Origin: JAWKWH01 sp963669455
Lineage (GTDB): Bacteria > Pseudomonadota > Alphaproteobacteria > Rhizobiales > Rhizobiaceae
DNA length: 64,000 nucleotides
NCBI GenBank assembly: GCA_963669455.1
Contig: OY770026.1
Span: 62,001-126,000, forward strand
Reading direction: 5' to 3'
In this document: one piece after another, positions 36,153-44,402 of the stretch
Numbering within the stretch: position 1 is the first letter of the stretch
Layout of the letters: each line of letters starts with the position of its first letter
Made by a program: the position numbers and the translations under genes
The notes under the pieces: model-generated
What the model saw: the letters and a program-made list of their open reading frames with translations, nothing else
Database searches by the model: none
What the model was told of the DNA's origin: nothing

Positions 36153-36962
36153 ATGACAAAGCTGATCCTGGTTGGTTGCGGCAATATGGGCTATGCCATG
36201 CTGGCCGGTTGGTGCGCCTCGGGGCCAATCAAACCAACGGACGTCATCGTGGTTGAGCCGTCCGAAGCGCTGCGGGCGCGGGCCGGTGAATTGGGCGTTG
36301 GAACCGCTGCCAGCGGCCGCGAAATCCCGGTGGATGCAAGGCCGGAGTTGATCGTCTTTGCCGTCAAGCCGCAGATGATTGCCGATGTCGTTTCCGATTA
36401 CCGCCGCTTTGCCGAAACCGGTTCGGCATTTTTGAGCGTTGCGGCGGGAACCAGACTTAGCGTTTTCAGCCAATTGCTCGGCGATGAGGCGCCCATCATC
36501 CGCTGCATGCCCAACACACCGGCTGCCATTGGCGCAGGCATGCTGGTGACAGTTGCAAATGATCATGTCAGCGACCACCTATCCGGCTTTGTCAGCGAGT
36601 TGTTGTCGGCAAATGGCGAGGTGGTGGCCATTGACGATGAAGGGCTGATGGATGCCGTCACCGCCTTATCGGGATCGGGACCGGCATATGTGTTTCATTT
36701 CATCGAATGCATGACCGCTGCGGGCGTCAAAGCCGGATTGCCCGAGGACGTGGCGGCCAAACTGGCCGGACAGACCGTGCTTGGGGCCGCCAGGCTTGCC
36801 GCGCAAAGCAACGACACGCCGACGACGCTGCGCGAGCAGGTCACAAGCCCCAATGGCACCACCGCTGCTGCACTGGACATTTTGATGACGGATGACAGGT
36901 TGAAACGGCTGATTGGCGATGCCGTCGAGGCGGCGCGCAAACGCTCGGTGGAACTGGGTTAA
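36153..36962 (+). CDS. proC: Pyrroline-5-carboxylate reductase
   Basis: ProC makes proline from pyrroline-5-carboxylate with NAD(P)H. The 269-residue protein begins MTKLILVGCGNMGYAMLAGW, giving the dinucleotide-binding GxGxM motif. The family signature near the C-terminus reads LREQVTSPNGTTAAALDIL, and ALSGSGPAYVFHFIE is also present. The ATG at 36153 is preceded by GAAGGAAC; the longer open frame overlaps the glycosyltransferase and is not credible. Its stop codon overlaps the stop of the convergent gene by four bases. Confidence 0.95.
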   Translation: MTKLILVGCGNMGYAMLAGWCASGPIKPTDVIVVEPSEALRARAGELGVGTAASGREIPVDARPELIVFAVKPQMIADVVSDYRRFAETGSAFLSVAAGTRLSVFSQLLGDEAPIIRCMPNTPAAIGAGMLVTVANDHVSDHLSGFVSELLSANGEVVAIDDEGLMDAVTALSGSGPAYVFHFIECMTAAGVKAGLPEDVAAKLAGQTVLGAARLAAQSNDTPTTLREQVTSPNGTTAAALDILMTDDRLKRLIGDAVEAARKRSVELG

Positions 36963-38278
36963 CTGCCACTCAAGACAAGCGCATCCTGTCTTTCCCGCAG
37001 TTCGGCCAGTTTTGACCCGGGATCGATCTTTGCATTCTTCGATGTGATGAGTTCGCCCTTGGCAATCGCCTTTGTCACCGTTCCATCCTCAAGCAGGCCA
37101 CAGGGAATGGCATTGGCGCCCCGTGCCTCCTCAGCGGTCATGATCCAGGAGCGATAGCTGGTCTCACCGATCGCATCCAGCCTGTCTCCTGGTACCAGAT
37201 TGCGTTTTGCCACGGCGCACACTTCGGCCACCGGCCTGTCGAGCGGCACCATGTCTGCCTTGCCATGGAGCACGGCGCGCGCGCAGGTGAGTGGCACTTC
37301 CAGGCTGGTCAGGTGATAGGGCCTGAAGAAGGTGTAATACGGCCCGGCCCCCAGTTTCAGGTCGTTCATGCGCTCGCGCAATCTGGGATGAGCCATCTCG
37401 GCAATCACAAACACGCCTGGTGCCACGCCTTTGCCGATGGTGAAATCGACGACGCCCTTTTTCGACAGAACACCGCCATCGGCTAACGGACACAGTACCG
37501 ACGAAAGTGCTTCGCGGCTGGCTGCGGGGCCGTGCATACCAGGTTTATCGGGTACCAGGCCGGTGGCGTTGGCGATGGCCGCCATCTCCACCATGGTTTT
37601 CGATCCATCGACAAATTCGACCAGCATGCGCGGGTTCATGTTGCGGCGTTCGGCTTCCTCGCGATAGTCATCAGGCACCGCCTCGTGGTTGAGGGGGTTG
37701 TTCTTGCCTTTGCCGGCGGCGACGATTTCGTGGCCCATGGCGGAGACAAATTCTATCAGCTCCATGCATGAGGAGGGCTCATCGCCGGCGCCAAGCGAAT
37801 AAACGACGCCCAGCCTGTCGGCGGCATGTTTCAGATAGGCGCCGATGGTGACGTCGGCTTCGACATTCATCATCACCAGATGTTTGCCGTGCTCCATGGC
37901 TGTCAGGCCGATTTCAGCGCCGACCGCCGGTTTGCCGGTAGCATCGATAACGACATCAACCAGATCGCAGGTGACAATTTGCGACGCGTCCTCGCTGACC
38001 GCTATTTTGTTTTGTTCGATCGTGGACAAAAGATCGTTCGGACGCTTGACCTCAACCGCATCGCTGCGGGCAAGACCGGCGGTCCCGACTGCCGTCAGCG
38101 CCCGTTGCGGCTGCGTATCGGCGATTGCCGCGACCGTGATGCCGCGCATCTGTGCCACCTGGGTGACGATGTCTGTTCCCATCTCACCGCAGCCGATCAA
38201 TCCTATGCGAACCGGCTTGCCGTCGTCTTCGCGTCTGGCGAGATCGCGGGCAAGGCCCGTCAGTGCAACATTGGTCAT
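36959..38278 (-). CDS. NAD(P)-dependent homoserine-dehydrogenase-like oxidoreductase with C-terminal SAF domain
   Basis: The 439-residue protein has an N-terminal Rossmann fold (VRIGLIGCGEMGTDIVTQVAQ), a central homoserine-dehydrogenase-like catalytic region (GKGKNNPLNHEAVPDDY), and a C-terminal SAF-type domain (CAVAKRNLVPGDRLDAIGE). This architecture belongs to a group of sugar-acid or polyol dehydrogenase/isomerase-like proteins often annotated as oxidoreductase or FlgA-like. Members take part in catabolism of unusual sugar acids, but the substrate here is not evident. It is transcribed toward proC and away from the COG0523 gene. Confidence 0.78.
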   Translation of the reverse strand: MTNVALTGLARDLARREDDGKPVRIGLIGCGEMGTDIVTQVAQMRGITVAAIADTQPQRALTAVGTAGLARSDAVEVKRPNDLLSTIEQNKIAVSEDASQIVTCDLVDVVIDATGKPAVGAEIGLTAMEHGKHLVMMNVEADVTIGAYLKHAADRLGVVYSLGAGDEPSSCMELIEFVSAMGHEIVAAGKGKNNPLNHEAVPDDYREEAERRNMNPRMLVEFVDGSKTMVEMAAIANATGLVPDKPGMHGPAASREALSSVLCPLADGGVLSKKGVVDFTIGKGVAPGVFVIAEMAHPRLRERMNDLKLGAGPYYTFFRPYHLTSLEVPLTCARAVLHGKADMVPLDRPVAEVCAVAKRNLVPGDRLDAIGETSYRSWIMTAEEARGANAIPCGLLEDGTVTKAIAKGELITSKNAKIDPGSKLAELRERQDALVLSGS

Positions 38279-38390
38279 GAAAATCAGCCCCGGAATTGTG
38301 GTGTGGACATCCTGATAGCAGGCGAGCGATGAGATTTGTCAATAAAATCGGAAGCAATTTGCCGATGAAACTGTTGCAAGTGGAGAATAA

Positions 38391-39512
38391 ATGTTGGAAT
38401 CGAACCACTTGTCTCTCGGATTTGGAAAACAGGCAATGGACGATACGCAATCACATATCCCGGCACATATCCCGGCACGTATCCCGGTAACGGTTCTCAC
38501 CGGTTATCTCGGGTCGGGTAAAACCACGCTATTAAACCGCATTCTGGCGGGCGATCACGGCAAGCGCTACGCGGTCATCGTCAACGAGTTTGGCGAGATT
38601 GGCATCGACAATGATTTGATCGTCGAGAGCGATGAAGAAATCTACGAGATGAACAATGGCTGCGTGTGCTGTACGGTTCGCGGCGATCTGATCCGCGTGG
38701 TCGAGGGCCTGATGCGCCGGCCCGGCCGCTTCGACGCCATCGTCGTGGAAACCACCGGCCTGGCCGATCCCGCGCCGGTGGCCCAAACATTCTTCATGGA
38801 CGATGATGTTCGCTCCAAGACCGAGCTCGATGCGGTTGTTGCCCTGGCTGACGCAAAACATCTGCCGCTTCGGCTGGAAGACAGCCGCGAGGCGGAAGAC
38901 CAGATCGCCTTTGCCGATGTGGTGTTGCTGAACAAGACCGACCTGGTGGAAATGGATGCGCTTGAGGCGCTGGAACAGCAAATCCGGAGCATCAATCCGT
39001 CAGCGCGCATTCACCGCACCGAACGCGCCGATATCGATCTGGATATTGTTCTGGATCGTGGCGCGTTTGATCTTCAGCGTGCGCTGGAAAACGATCCGCA
39101 TTTTCTTGATCACGATCATCCAGATCATGTGTGCGAACCAGGATGCGGCCATAATCACGATGATCACCATGACGGGCATCATCACCACGACGCACCAGCG
39201 GCGATCCATGACGCTTCCGTCCGGTCGATCTCATTGCGCGCAGGCCCGCTTGATCCGAAGCGCTTCTTTCCATGGATCCAGAAAATCACCCAGATCGACG
39301 GCCCCAACATTTTGCGGCTGAAGGGTATTGTCGCCTTTGACAATGACGACGATCGCTATGTTGTGCAGGGTATCCACATGATTGTCGAAGGCGACCACCA
39401 GCGTGCCTGGAAAGCAGATGAAAGACGCGAAAGCAAAATTGTCTTTATCGGCCGCGATCTCGATGAAGAAAAACTCCGCCGCACCTTTGAAGCCTGCCAG
39501 TCGGCTGCATAA
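38391..39512 (+). CDS. COG0523-family GTPase, metallochaperone with histidine-rich loop
   Basis: The 373-residue protein belongs to the CobW/P47K family of G3E GTPases. Walker A is TGYLGSGKTTLL, the metal motif CxCC reads NNGCVCCTVRGDL, the GTP-specificity motif is NKTDL, and a CobW C-terminal domain ends near VIVEGDHQRAW. Between the domains lies a long histidine stretch (HDHPDHVCEPGCGHNHDDH, then HHHH), typical of zinc-handling members. These proteins insert or transfer metals, most often zinc under starvation. Three 12-base repeats near the N-terminus encode HIPAHIPARIP. The start has GGAG six bases upstream. The next gene overlaps by one base. Confidence 0.9.
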   Translation: MLESNHLSLGFGKQAMDDTQSHIPAHIPARIPVTVLTGYLGSGKTTLLNRILAGDHGKRYAVIVNEFGEIGIDNDLIVESDEEIYEMNNGCVCCTVRGDLIRVVEGLMRRPGRFDAIVVETTGLADPAPVAQTFFMDDDVRSKTELDAVVALADAKHLPLRLEDSREAEDQIAFADVVLLNKTDLVEMDALEALEQQIRSINPSARIHRTERADIDLDIVLDRGAFDLQRALENDPHFLDHDHPDHVCEPGCGHNHDDHHDGHHHHDAPAAIHDASVRSISLRAGPLDPKRFFPWIQKITQIDGPNILRLKGIVAFDNDDDRYVVQGIHMIVEGDHQRAWKADERRESKIVFIGRDLDEEKLRRTFEACQSAA

Positions 39513-40486
39513 TGCCTACCATCGCACCACTGGATCTGGATGGGCATTGCCTGAAAGCCCTCTTCGTCAACGATATTCCGGTCTTCGGGCTTGCGGAGGG
39601 ATCGGTGCATCGTCTCGATGGCGGTCATAAATGCGACAATTTTCACGACGGATTGCTGTCAATGGCGCTCGCGCGCGATGGCACGTTTCTTATCACAGGC
39701 GGAGAGGACGGGCGTGTCTGCCAGATGACTTCAAATTGGCAGGTTGAAGAGCTTGCCGGGTTGGGGCGCAAATGGGTGACGTCGGTTGCCACCGGGCCCG
39801 GTAACATCGTTGGTTTTGCAAGCGGGCGCGATGCCTATGTGATGCTCCAAAATGGGGAGACAAAAGAACTTGCCCATCCCCGCGCCGTGGAAGGACTGGC
39901 GTTTGCGCCAAAGGGAACACGTCTGGCGGTTGCCCGGTATAATGGCGCCACGTTGCATTTTCCGGCGGCCAGCAGCAAGGCGACCGGGCTTGAATGGGCC
40001 GGAGCGCATACGGGCATCGATTTTTCGCCAAACGGTAATTTCCTAATCACCACAATGCAGGAAAACGCGCTTCACGGCTGGGTGCTCTCCAGCGGCAAAC
40101 ATATGCGCATGACCGGCTATCCGGCCAAAGTGAAAAGCTGGTCCTGGAGCAATAAGGGTAAATGGCTGGCGACCTCAGGGGCGCAGGCAGCAATCGTCTG
40201 GCCGTTTTCCGGCAAGGAAGGGCCAATGGGCAAAGCACCGAAGGAATTGGGCACGCGCGGCGACATCTTGGTGAGCGCGGTCGCCTGCCATCCTAAAGAT
40301 GATGTTGTGGCAATCGGCTATTCAGACGGCACGGTGCTGGTCTGCCGGATAGAAGACGGCAATGAAGCGCTGCTACGGCGCGGCGGCAAAGGCGCCATCA
40401 CGTCAATGGCCTGGGACCGGGGCGGGTTACGCATCGCATTTGGCAGCGAGGCTGGAGATTGCGGTATAGTTGATATTTCCGGGTAA
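39512..40486 (+). CDS. WD40 repeat protein coupled to the metallochaperone
   Basis: This 324-residue protein is made of beta-propeller repeats. Recurrent blades are seen in HDGLLSMALARDGTFLITGG, AHPRAVEGLAFAPKGTRLAV and GAKHITSMAW-type stretches such as KGAITSMAWDRGGLRIAFGS. It has no signal peptide. Its ATG shares the A of the metallochaperone's TAA stop (TAATG), so the two are tightly co-translated. A propeller would act as a docking platform, perhaps for the GTPase or its client; that is inference from coupling alone. Confidence 0.83.
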   Translation: MPTIAPLDLDGHCLKALFVNDIPVFGLAEGSVHRLDGGHKCDNFHDGLLSMALARDGTFLITGGEDGRVCQMTSNWQVEELAGLGRKWVTSVATGPGNIVGFASGRDAYVMLQNGETKELAHPRAVEGLAFAPKGTRLAVARYNGATLHFPAASSKATGLEWAGAHTGIDFSPNGNFLITTMQENALHGWVLSSGKHMRMTGYPAKVKSWSWSNKGKWLATSGAQAAIVWPFSGKEGPMGKAPKELGTRGDILVSAVACHPKDDVVAIGYSDGTVLVCRIEDGNEALLRRGGKGAITSMAWDRGGLRIAFGSEAGDCGIVDISG

Positions 40487-40600
40487 ACGCATTGCCCCTG
40501 ATTTTGAAAAAAGACCTTCAAAACTTTTTTTGACTGTGCCGTTTGACCCGGGCGCCGATAGTATGGTTTTGACGGAGGTAAAGAATTCAGAGGCATTTTT

Positions 40601-42028
40601 TTGACAGACGCGAAAAGATATCAACGTGATATGCGAGGATACGGCGCAGAGCCGCCGGACCCGCAATGGCCTGGTGGTGCCAAGATCGCCGTCCAGTTTG
40701 TCATCAATTACGAGGAAGGCGGGGAAAACTGCATCCTGCATGGTGACGAAGCCTCAGAAGCGTTCCTGTCGGAAATTGTTGGCGCGGCGCAGTGGCCGGG
40801 CCAACGTCACTGGAACATGGAATCGATCTACGAATATGGCGCCCGCTCGGGCTTCTGGCGCCTGCACAGGATTTTCACCGAAGCCGATATACCGGTGACC
40901 GTCTACGGCGTGGCAACCGCGCTGGAACGATCGCCGGAACAGGTTGCGGCCATGCAGGAGGCCGGATGGGAAATCGCCTCCCACGGTTTAAAGTGGATTG
41001 AGTACAAGGATTTTTCGCCGAACGATGAAACGCAGCATATGCTTGAGGCCATCCGCATCCACCGCGAGGTAACCGGCGAGCGTCCGCGCGGTTTTTATCT
41101 CGGCCGCACATCTGTAAATACGCTCAATATTGCTGCCGCTGAGGGCGGATTTGACTATTTGAGCGACAGCTATGCCGACGACCTGCCCTATTGGCATGAA
41201 ACCGCCGACAATGCCCAACTCATCATTCCCTATACGCTTGATGCCAATGACATGCGGTTTGCAACCCCGCAGGGCTTTAATTCAGGCGACCAGTTTTTCA
41301 CCTATCTGAAAGACAGTTTCGACACGCTTTATCACGAGGGGCGGGCGGGTAGCCCCAAAATGATGAGCATCGGCCTGCATTGCCGGCTTGCCGGGCGGCC
41401 GGGCCGGACCGCCGCGGTCCAGCGTTTCGTCGACTATGTTAAAAATCACGATGATGCATGGATCGCGCGCCGCATCGATATTGCCGATCATTGGAAGGCT
41501 ACCCATCCGTTCAGGCCCCGGCAGGATCGCCCGTCGAAAATGAGCCGTGAGCTTTTTGTCGAACGGTTTGGAGGCATTTTCGAACATTCCGCATGGGTAG
41601 CAGAGCGGGCTTTCGACTGCGAGCTGGGACCGGCGCATGACAGTGCTGCCGGACTGCACAATGCGCTTGCCCGCGTGTTTCGCGCCGCGACCGCTGACGA
41701 GCGTCTTGGGGTATTGACCGCACATCCGGATTTGGCGGGAAGGCTTGCAGCGGCAAACAGGCTGACGGCAGATTCAACAGCCGAACAGGCCTCAGCCGGG
41801 CTCGACGCGCTGACCGACGAGGAACGTGAGACCTTTAGCCGGCTTAATCGCGACTATTCGGAGAAATTCCGGTTTCCATTCATCATCGCAGTGCGCGGCC
41901 TGACCAAAGACGAGATATTGGCGGCATTTCGCGAACGCATCAGCCATGACCGCGAGGCGGAACTCAACACCGCATGCCGGCAGGTCGAACGCATCGCCCT
42001 GCTCCGCCTGCACGATTTACTGCCATGA
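40601..42028 (+). CDS. puuE: Fused allantoinase PuuE - OHCU decarboxylase UraD
   Basis: The 475-residue protein joins two consecutive steps of uric acid breakdown. Residues 1-305 are the polysaccharide-deacetylase-like allantoinase PuuE (GYGAEPPDPQWPGGAKIAVQ, NYEEGGENCILHGDEASEAF). Residues 320-475 are UraD, 2-oxo-4-hydroxy-4-carboxy-5-ureidoimidazoline decarboxylase (FEHSAWVAERAF, LLTAHPDLAGRL-like VLTAHPDLAGRLA, FPFIIAVRG). UraD makes S-allantoin, which PuuE opens to allantoate. The start is TTG at 40601 after AGAGG; the family N-terminus MTD-RY-RDMxGYG supports it. AllE and AllA follow within the same transcript. Confidence 0.93.
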   Translation: MTDAKRYQRDMRGYGAEPPDPQWPGGAKIAVQFVINYEEGGENCILHGDEASEAFLSEIVGAAQWPGQRHWNMESIYEYGARSGFWRLHRIFTEADIPVTVYGVATALERSPEQVAAMQEAGWEIASHGLKWIEYKDFSPNDETQHMLEAIRIHREVTGERPRGFYLGRTSVNTLNIAAAEGGFDYLSDSYADDLPYWHETADNAQLIIPYTLDANDMRFATPQGFNSGDQFFTYLKDSFDTLYHEGRAGSPKMMSIGLHCRLAGRPGRTAAVQRFVDYVKNHDDAWIARRIDIADHWKATHPFRPRQDRPSKMSRELFVERFGGIFEHSAWVAERAFDCELGPAHDSAAGLHNALARVFRAATADERLGVLTAHPDLAGRLAAANRLTADSTAEQASAGLDALTDEERETFSRLNRDYSEKFRFPFIIAVRGLTKDEILAAFRERISHDREAELNTACRQVERIALLRLHDLLP

Positions 42029-42047
42029 CTTTTTCCGGAAAACAGCG

Positions 42048-42875
42048 ATGAACAAAAAACCCTATTATGCGCCGACAGGCGGTCTTCCGCCGCAGACGCA
42101 GCTTTTGACCGGCAGGGCCGTGTTCACCGGCGCCTATGCGGTGATCCCGAAAGGGGTGATGACAGACATCGTCACCAGCAGATTGCCATTTTGGGAGAAA
42201 ACCAGGGCCTGGATCATTTCTCGGCCGCTATCGGGATTTGCCGAGACCTTTTCGCAATACATCATGGAGATTGCTCCAGGCGGTGGCAGCAAAAACCCGG
42301 AGCCGGACGAGACTGCCGAAGCGGTTATCTTTGTGGTCGAAGGCAGGCTCGATCTTGTGGTCGATGGCAGTGCCCATGCGATGGCGGAAGGCAGCTATGC
42401 CTTCATTCCGCCCGCATCCGCCTGGTCTGCCTCCAATAGCGCGGATACGCCGGTGCGTTTTCACTGGATCCGCAAGGCCTATGACAAGGTTGACGGCATC
42501 GATCCGCCTGACGCCTTTGTCGTCAACGAAAAGGACATCGAACCCAGTTTGATGCCGGATACGGAAGGCAGATGGTCGACAACCCGCTTTGTCGATCCGG
42601 AAGATATGCGCCATGACATGCATGTGACGATTGTCAATTTCGAGCCGGGCGGGGTGATCCCGTTTGCCGAGACACATGTCATGGAACACGGACTTTATGT
42701 GCTGGAGGGTAAGGCAGTTTACCACCTCAATCAGGATTGGGTCGAGGTGGAGGCCGGTGACTTCCTGTGGCTTCGCGCTTTCTGTCCGCAAGCCTGTTAC
42801 GCTGGCGGGCCGGGCCGGTTCAGATATCTGCTTTACAAGGACGTCAACCGCCACGCGAAACTCGGCGGTTTTTGA
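42048..42875 (+). CDS. allE: (S)-ureidoglycine aminohydrolase
   Basis: AllE (YlbA) removes ammonia from ureidoglycine to give ureidoglycolate, fixing its stereochemistry. The 275-residue protein is a bicupin: the first cupin has FSQYIMEIAPGGGSKNPEPD and the second MHVTIVNFEPGGVIPFAETH with the metal-binding HVMEHGLYVLEGKAVYHLN. The start MNKKPYYAPTGGLPPQT at 42048 matches the family; the longer open frame reaches into the previous gene. It lies 19 bases after the PuuE-UraD stop. Confidence 0.93.
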   Translation: MNKKPYYAPTGGLPPQTQLLTGRAVFTGAYAVIPKGVMTDIVTSRLPFWEKTRAWIISRPLSGFAETFSQYIMEIAPGGGSKNPEPDETAEAVIFVVEGRLDLVVDGSAHAMAEGSYAFIPPASAWSASNSADTPVRFHWIRKAYDKVDGIDPPDAFVVNEKDIEPSLMPDTEGRWSTTRFVDPEDMRHDMHVTIVNFEPGGVIPFAETHVMEHGLYVLEGKAVYHLNQDWVEVEAGDFLWLRAFCPQACYAGGPGRFRYLLYKDVNRHAKLGGF

Positions 42876-42894
42876 GGATGGGCAGAAAAGCGCC

Positions 42895-43392
42895 ATGAAA
42901 ATCATCGCCAAGCCCCTGTCTCGCCAGGCTTTCGAGCCCTATGGCGAGGTGATCGATGCGGCCGGCGCGGTGGGTTTTCCGATCAATGGCGGCAAGTGCA
43001 CCCGTTTTCATGACCTCGCCAATATCGAAGCGCTTGGACCGAACGCGAAGGTGCTGATTAATGTCTTTCGCGGCCAAGCCTATAATTTCCCCCTGACACT
43101 GTCGCTCGTTGAGCGTCATCCGTTCGGCAGCCAGGCGTTCATGCCGCTTGAGGGAAGACCGTTTCTGGTGGCGGTTTGCCGTGACACTCAGGATGGTCCT
43201 GGTACACCTGATGTCTTTGTCACAGGACCCGGCCAGGGCGTCAATTATGCCCGTAATATCTGGCACGCCGTGCTGACCCCGATTGGATCGCAGCAGGATT
43301 TTCTGGTTGTTGACCGCGGTGGCGATGGCTCCAATCTGGAGGAACATGAATTTGAAACCCCATTTGAAATCCATTTGCCGGAGAATTTTTAA
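42895..43392 (+). CDS. allA: Ureidoglycolate lyase
   Basis: AllA splits ureidoglycolate into glyoxylate and urea. The 165-residue protein begins MKIIAKPLSRQAFEPYGEVI and has the family's FPINGGKCTRFHDLA, LSLVERHPFGSQAFMPL and WHAVLTPIG blocks. The ATG at 42895 is 20 bases after the AllE stop; the longer frame is a read-through of AllE in another phase. Its stop codon overlaps the ATG of the deaminase gene by one base, so both are translated together. Confidence 0.93.
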   Translation: MKIIAKPLSRQAFEPYGEVIDAAGAVGFPINGGKCTRFHDLANIEALGPNAKVLINVFRGQAYNFPLTLSLVERHPFGSQAFMPLEGRPFLVAVCRDTQDGPGTPDVFVTGPGQGVNYARNIWHAVLTPIGSQQDFLVVDRGGDGSNLEEHEFETPFEIHLPENF

Positions 43393-43988
43393 TGAGCAGT
43401 GACATTGCCCTCGTTAACCGCCTTCTGGATACAATTGAGCTCGACATCGTGCCGATGACCGAGCGGGAGGTTGTGCGAGGCAACAAATTGTTCGGTGCAG
43501 CGATTTTGCGGAAATCCGACCTGTCGCTGGTGCTGGCTGAAACCAACAATGAACTGGAAAACCCGCTCTGGCATGGCGAAGTCCATGCGCTGAAGCGGTT
43601 TTACGAGCTGCCTCGCGATCAGCGCCCTGACACGGCGGACTGTATTTTCATCGCCACCCATGAGCCCTGTTCGCTGTGCCTGTCGGCGATTACCTGGACC
43701 GGATTCGACAATTTCTACTATCTGTTCAGTCATGAGGATTCGCGCGATTCATTCGCCATCCCACATGATTTGAAAATCCTCAAGGAGGTCTTCACGCTTG
43801 ACCCGGGCGGGTACAATGCCAAAAACGCATTTTGGCAAAGTTCTTCGATCGGCAGGCTGGCCAACGGGCTGAATGCGCCCGATGCGGCGTTGGCCACCAA
43901 GCGAATTTTGGGCATCAAGGCAAAGTATGACAGGCTGTCGGATATTTATCAGGCGTCAAAAGCCGGCAATGATATCCCGTTGAATTAG
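43392..43988 (+). CDS. Zinc-dependent nucleoside/base deaminase of the CDA superfamily
   Basis: This 198-residue enzyme has the zinc motifs of cytidine/guanine-type deaminases: WHGEVHAL (the usual HAE appears as HGE) and EPCSLCLSAITW (PCxxC). The proton shuttle is the Glu of HGE. Its place as the last gene of the ureide operon suggests a purine-related substrate such as guanine, which would yield xanthine, but sequence alone cannot choose between bases. The ATG shares one base with the AllA stop. The C-terminal region (SSIGRLANGLNAPDAALATK) is not recognised. Confidence 0.78.
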   Translation: MSSDIALVNRLLDTIELDIVPMTEREVVRGNKLFGAAILRKSDLSLVLAETNNELENPLWHGEVHALKRFYELPRDQRPDTADCIFIATHEPCSLCLSAITWTGFDNFYYLFSHEDSRDSFAIPHDLKILKEVFTLDPGGYNAKNAFWQSSSIGRLANGLNAPDAALATKRILGIKAKYDRLSDIYQASKAGNDIPLN

Positions 43989-44113
43989 GGGGATGCGTTT
44001 GATGCTCGAAACAGGTCATGGCCCGGCCTACGCGTTTACCGCGACAATCTTCCCATTGCCCTTGACGCAACTATTCGCTATGCCGCCTTTGACAATTTCA
44101 GGAGTTTTCCGCG

Positions 44114-44341
44114 ATGGCTGACAACACACCCACTGGTCCGGTCGAACTTGGCGCAGAAATGGACTATGCCGAACACGAAAAGACATTCGCGATATTCGTT
44201 GCATTGACGAAATTTGGCTCTTTGGTGTGTGCGGCGTTGCTGATTGCCATGGCGTTTGGCTTCTATACCGCAGCCGGCTTCTTCTCGGCTTTGATTTTGT
44301 TTTTCCTGATTTGCGCTATCGGCTGGGCCGTGTTGCGCTAG
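44114..44341 (+). CDS. aa3-type cytochrome c oxidase subunit IV
   Basis: This 75-residue protein has the pattern of the small bacterial aa3-oxidase subunit IV: a short acidic N-terminus with MDYAEHEKTFAIFVALTKFG, then two hydrophobic stretches making a membrane hairpin (SLVCAALLIAMAFGFYTAAG and FFSALILFFLICAIGWAVL). It would sit in the inner membrane with the terminal oxidase, whose other genes are elsewhere. The ATG follows CAGGAG. The stop is the TAG of TAGAGC. Confidence 0.87.
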   Translation: MADNTPTGPVELGAEMDYAEHEKTFAIFVALTKFGSLVCAALLIAMAFGFYTAAGFFSALILFFLICAIGWAVLR

Positions 44342-44352
44342 AGCGCAGGCAA

Positions 44353-44393
44353 ATTTTAAAAACGCAAGCCCTTGGGCGTTGGCGGGCTTGCGT
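44353..44393 (-). terminator. Rho-independent terminator of the diguanylate cyclase gene
   Basis: A perfect 10-bp stem, ACGCAAGCCC at 44362-44371 and GGGCTTGCGT at 44384-44393, has a 12-base loop. On the minus strand it ends in TTTTT followed by AT-rich sequence, and it lies ten bases after the stop of the gene at 44403. It also stands between two convergent genes and may stop both. Confidence 0.75.
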
Positions 44394-44402
44394 ATGGCAG
44401 AG

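Noticed and set aside
38380..38410. tRNA-like TCGAACC sequence near the metallochaperone start
   Set aside because: No matching acceptor, D-arm or anticodon stem can be built around it.
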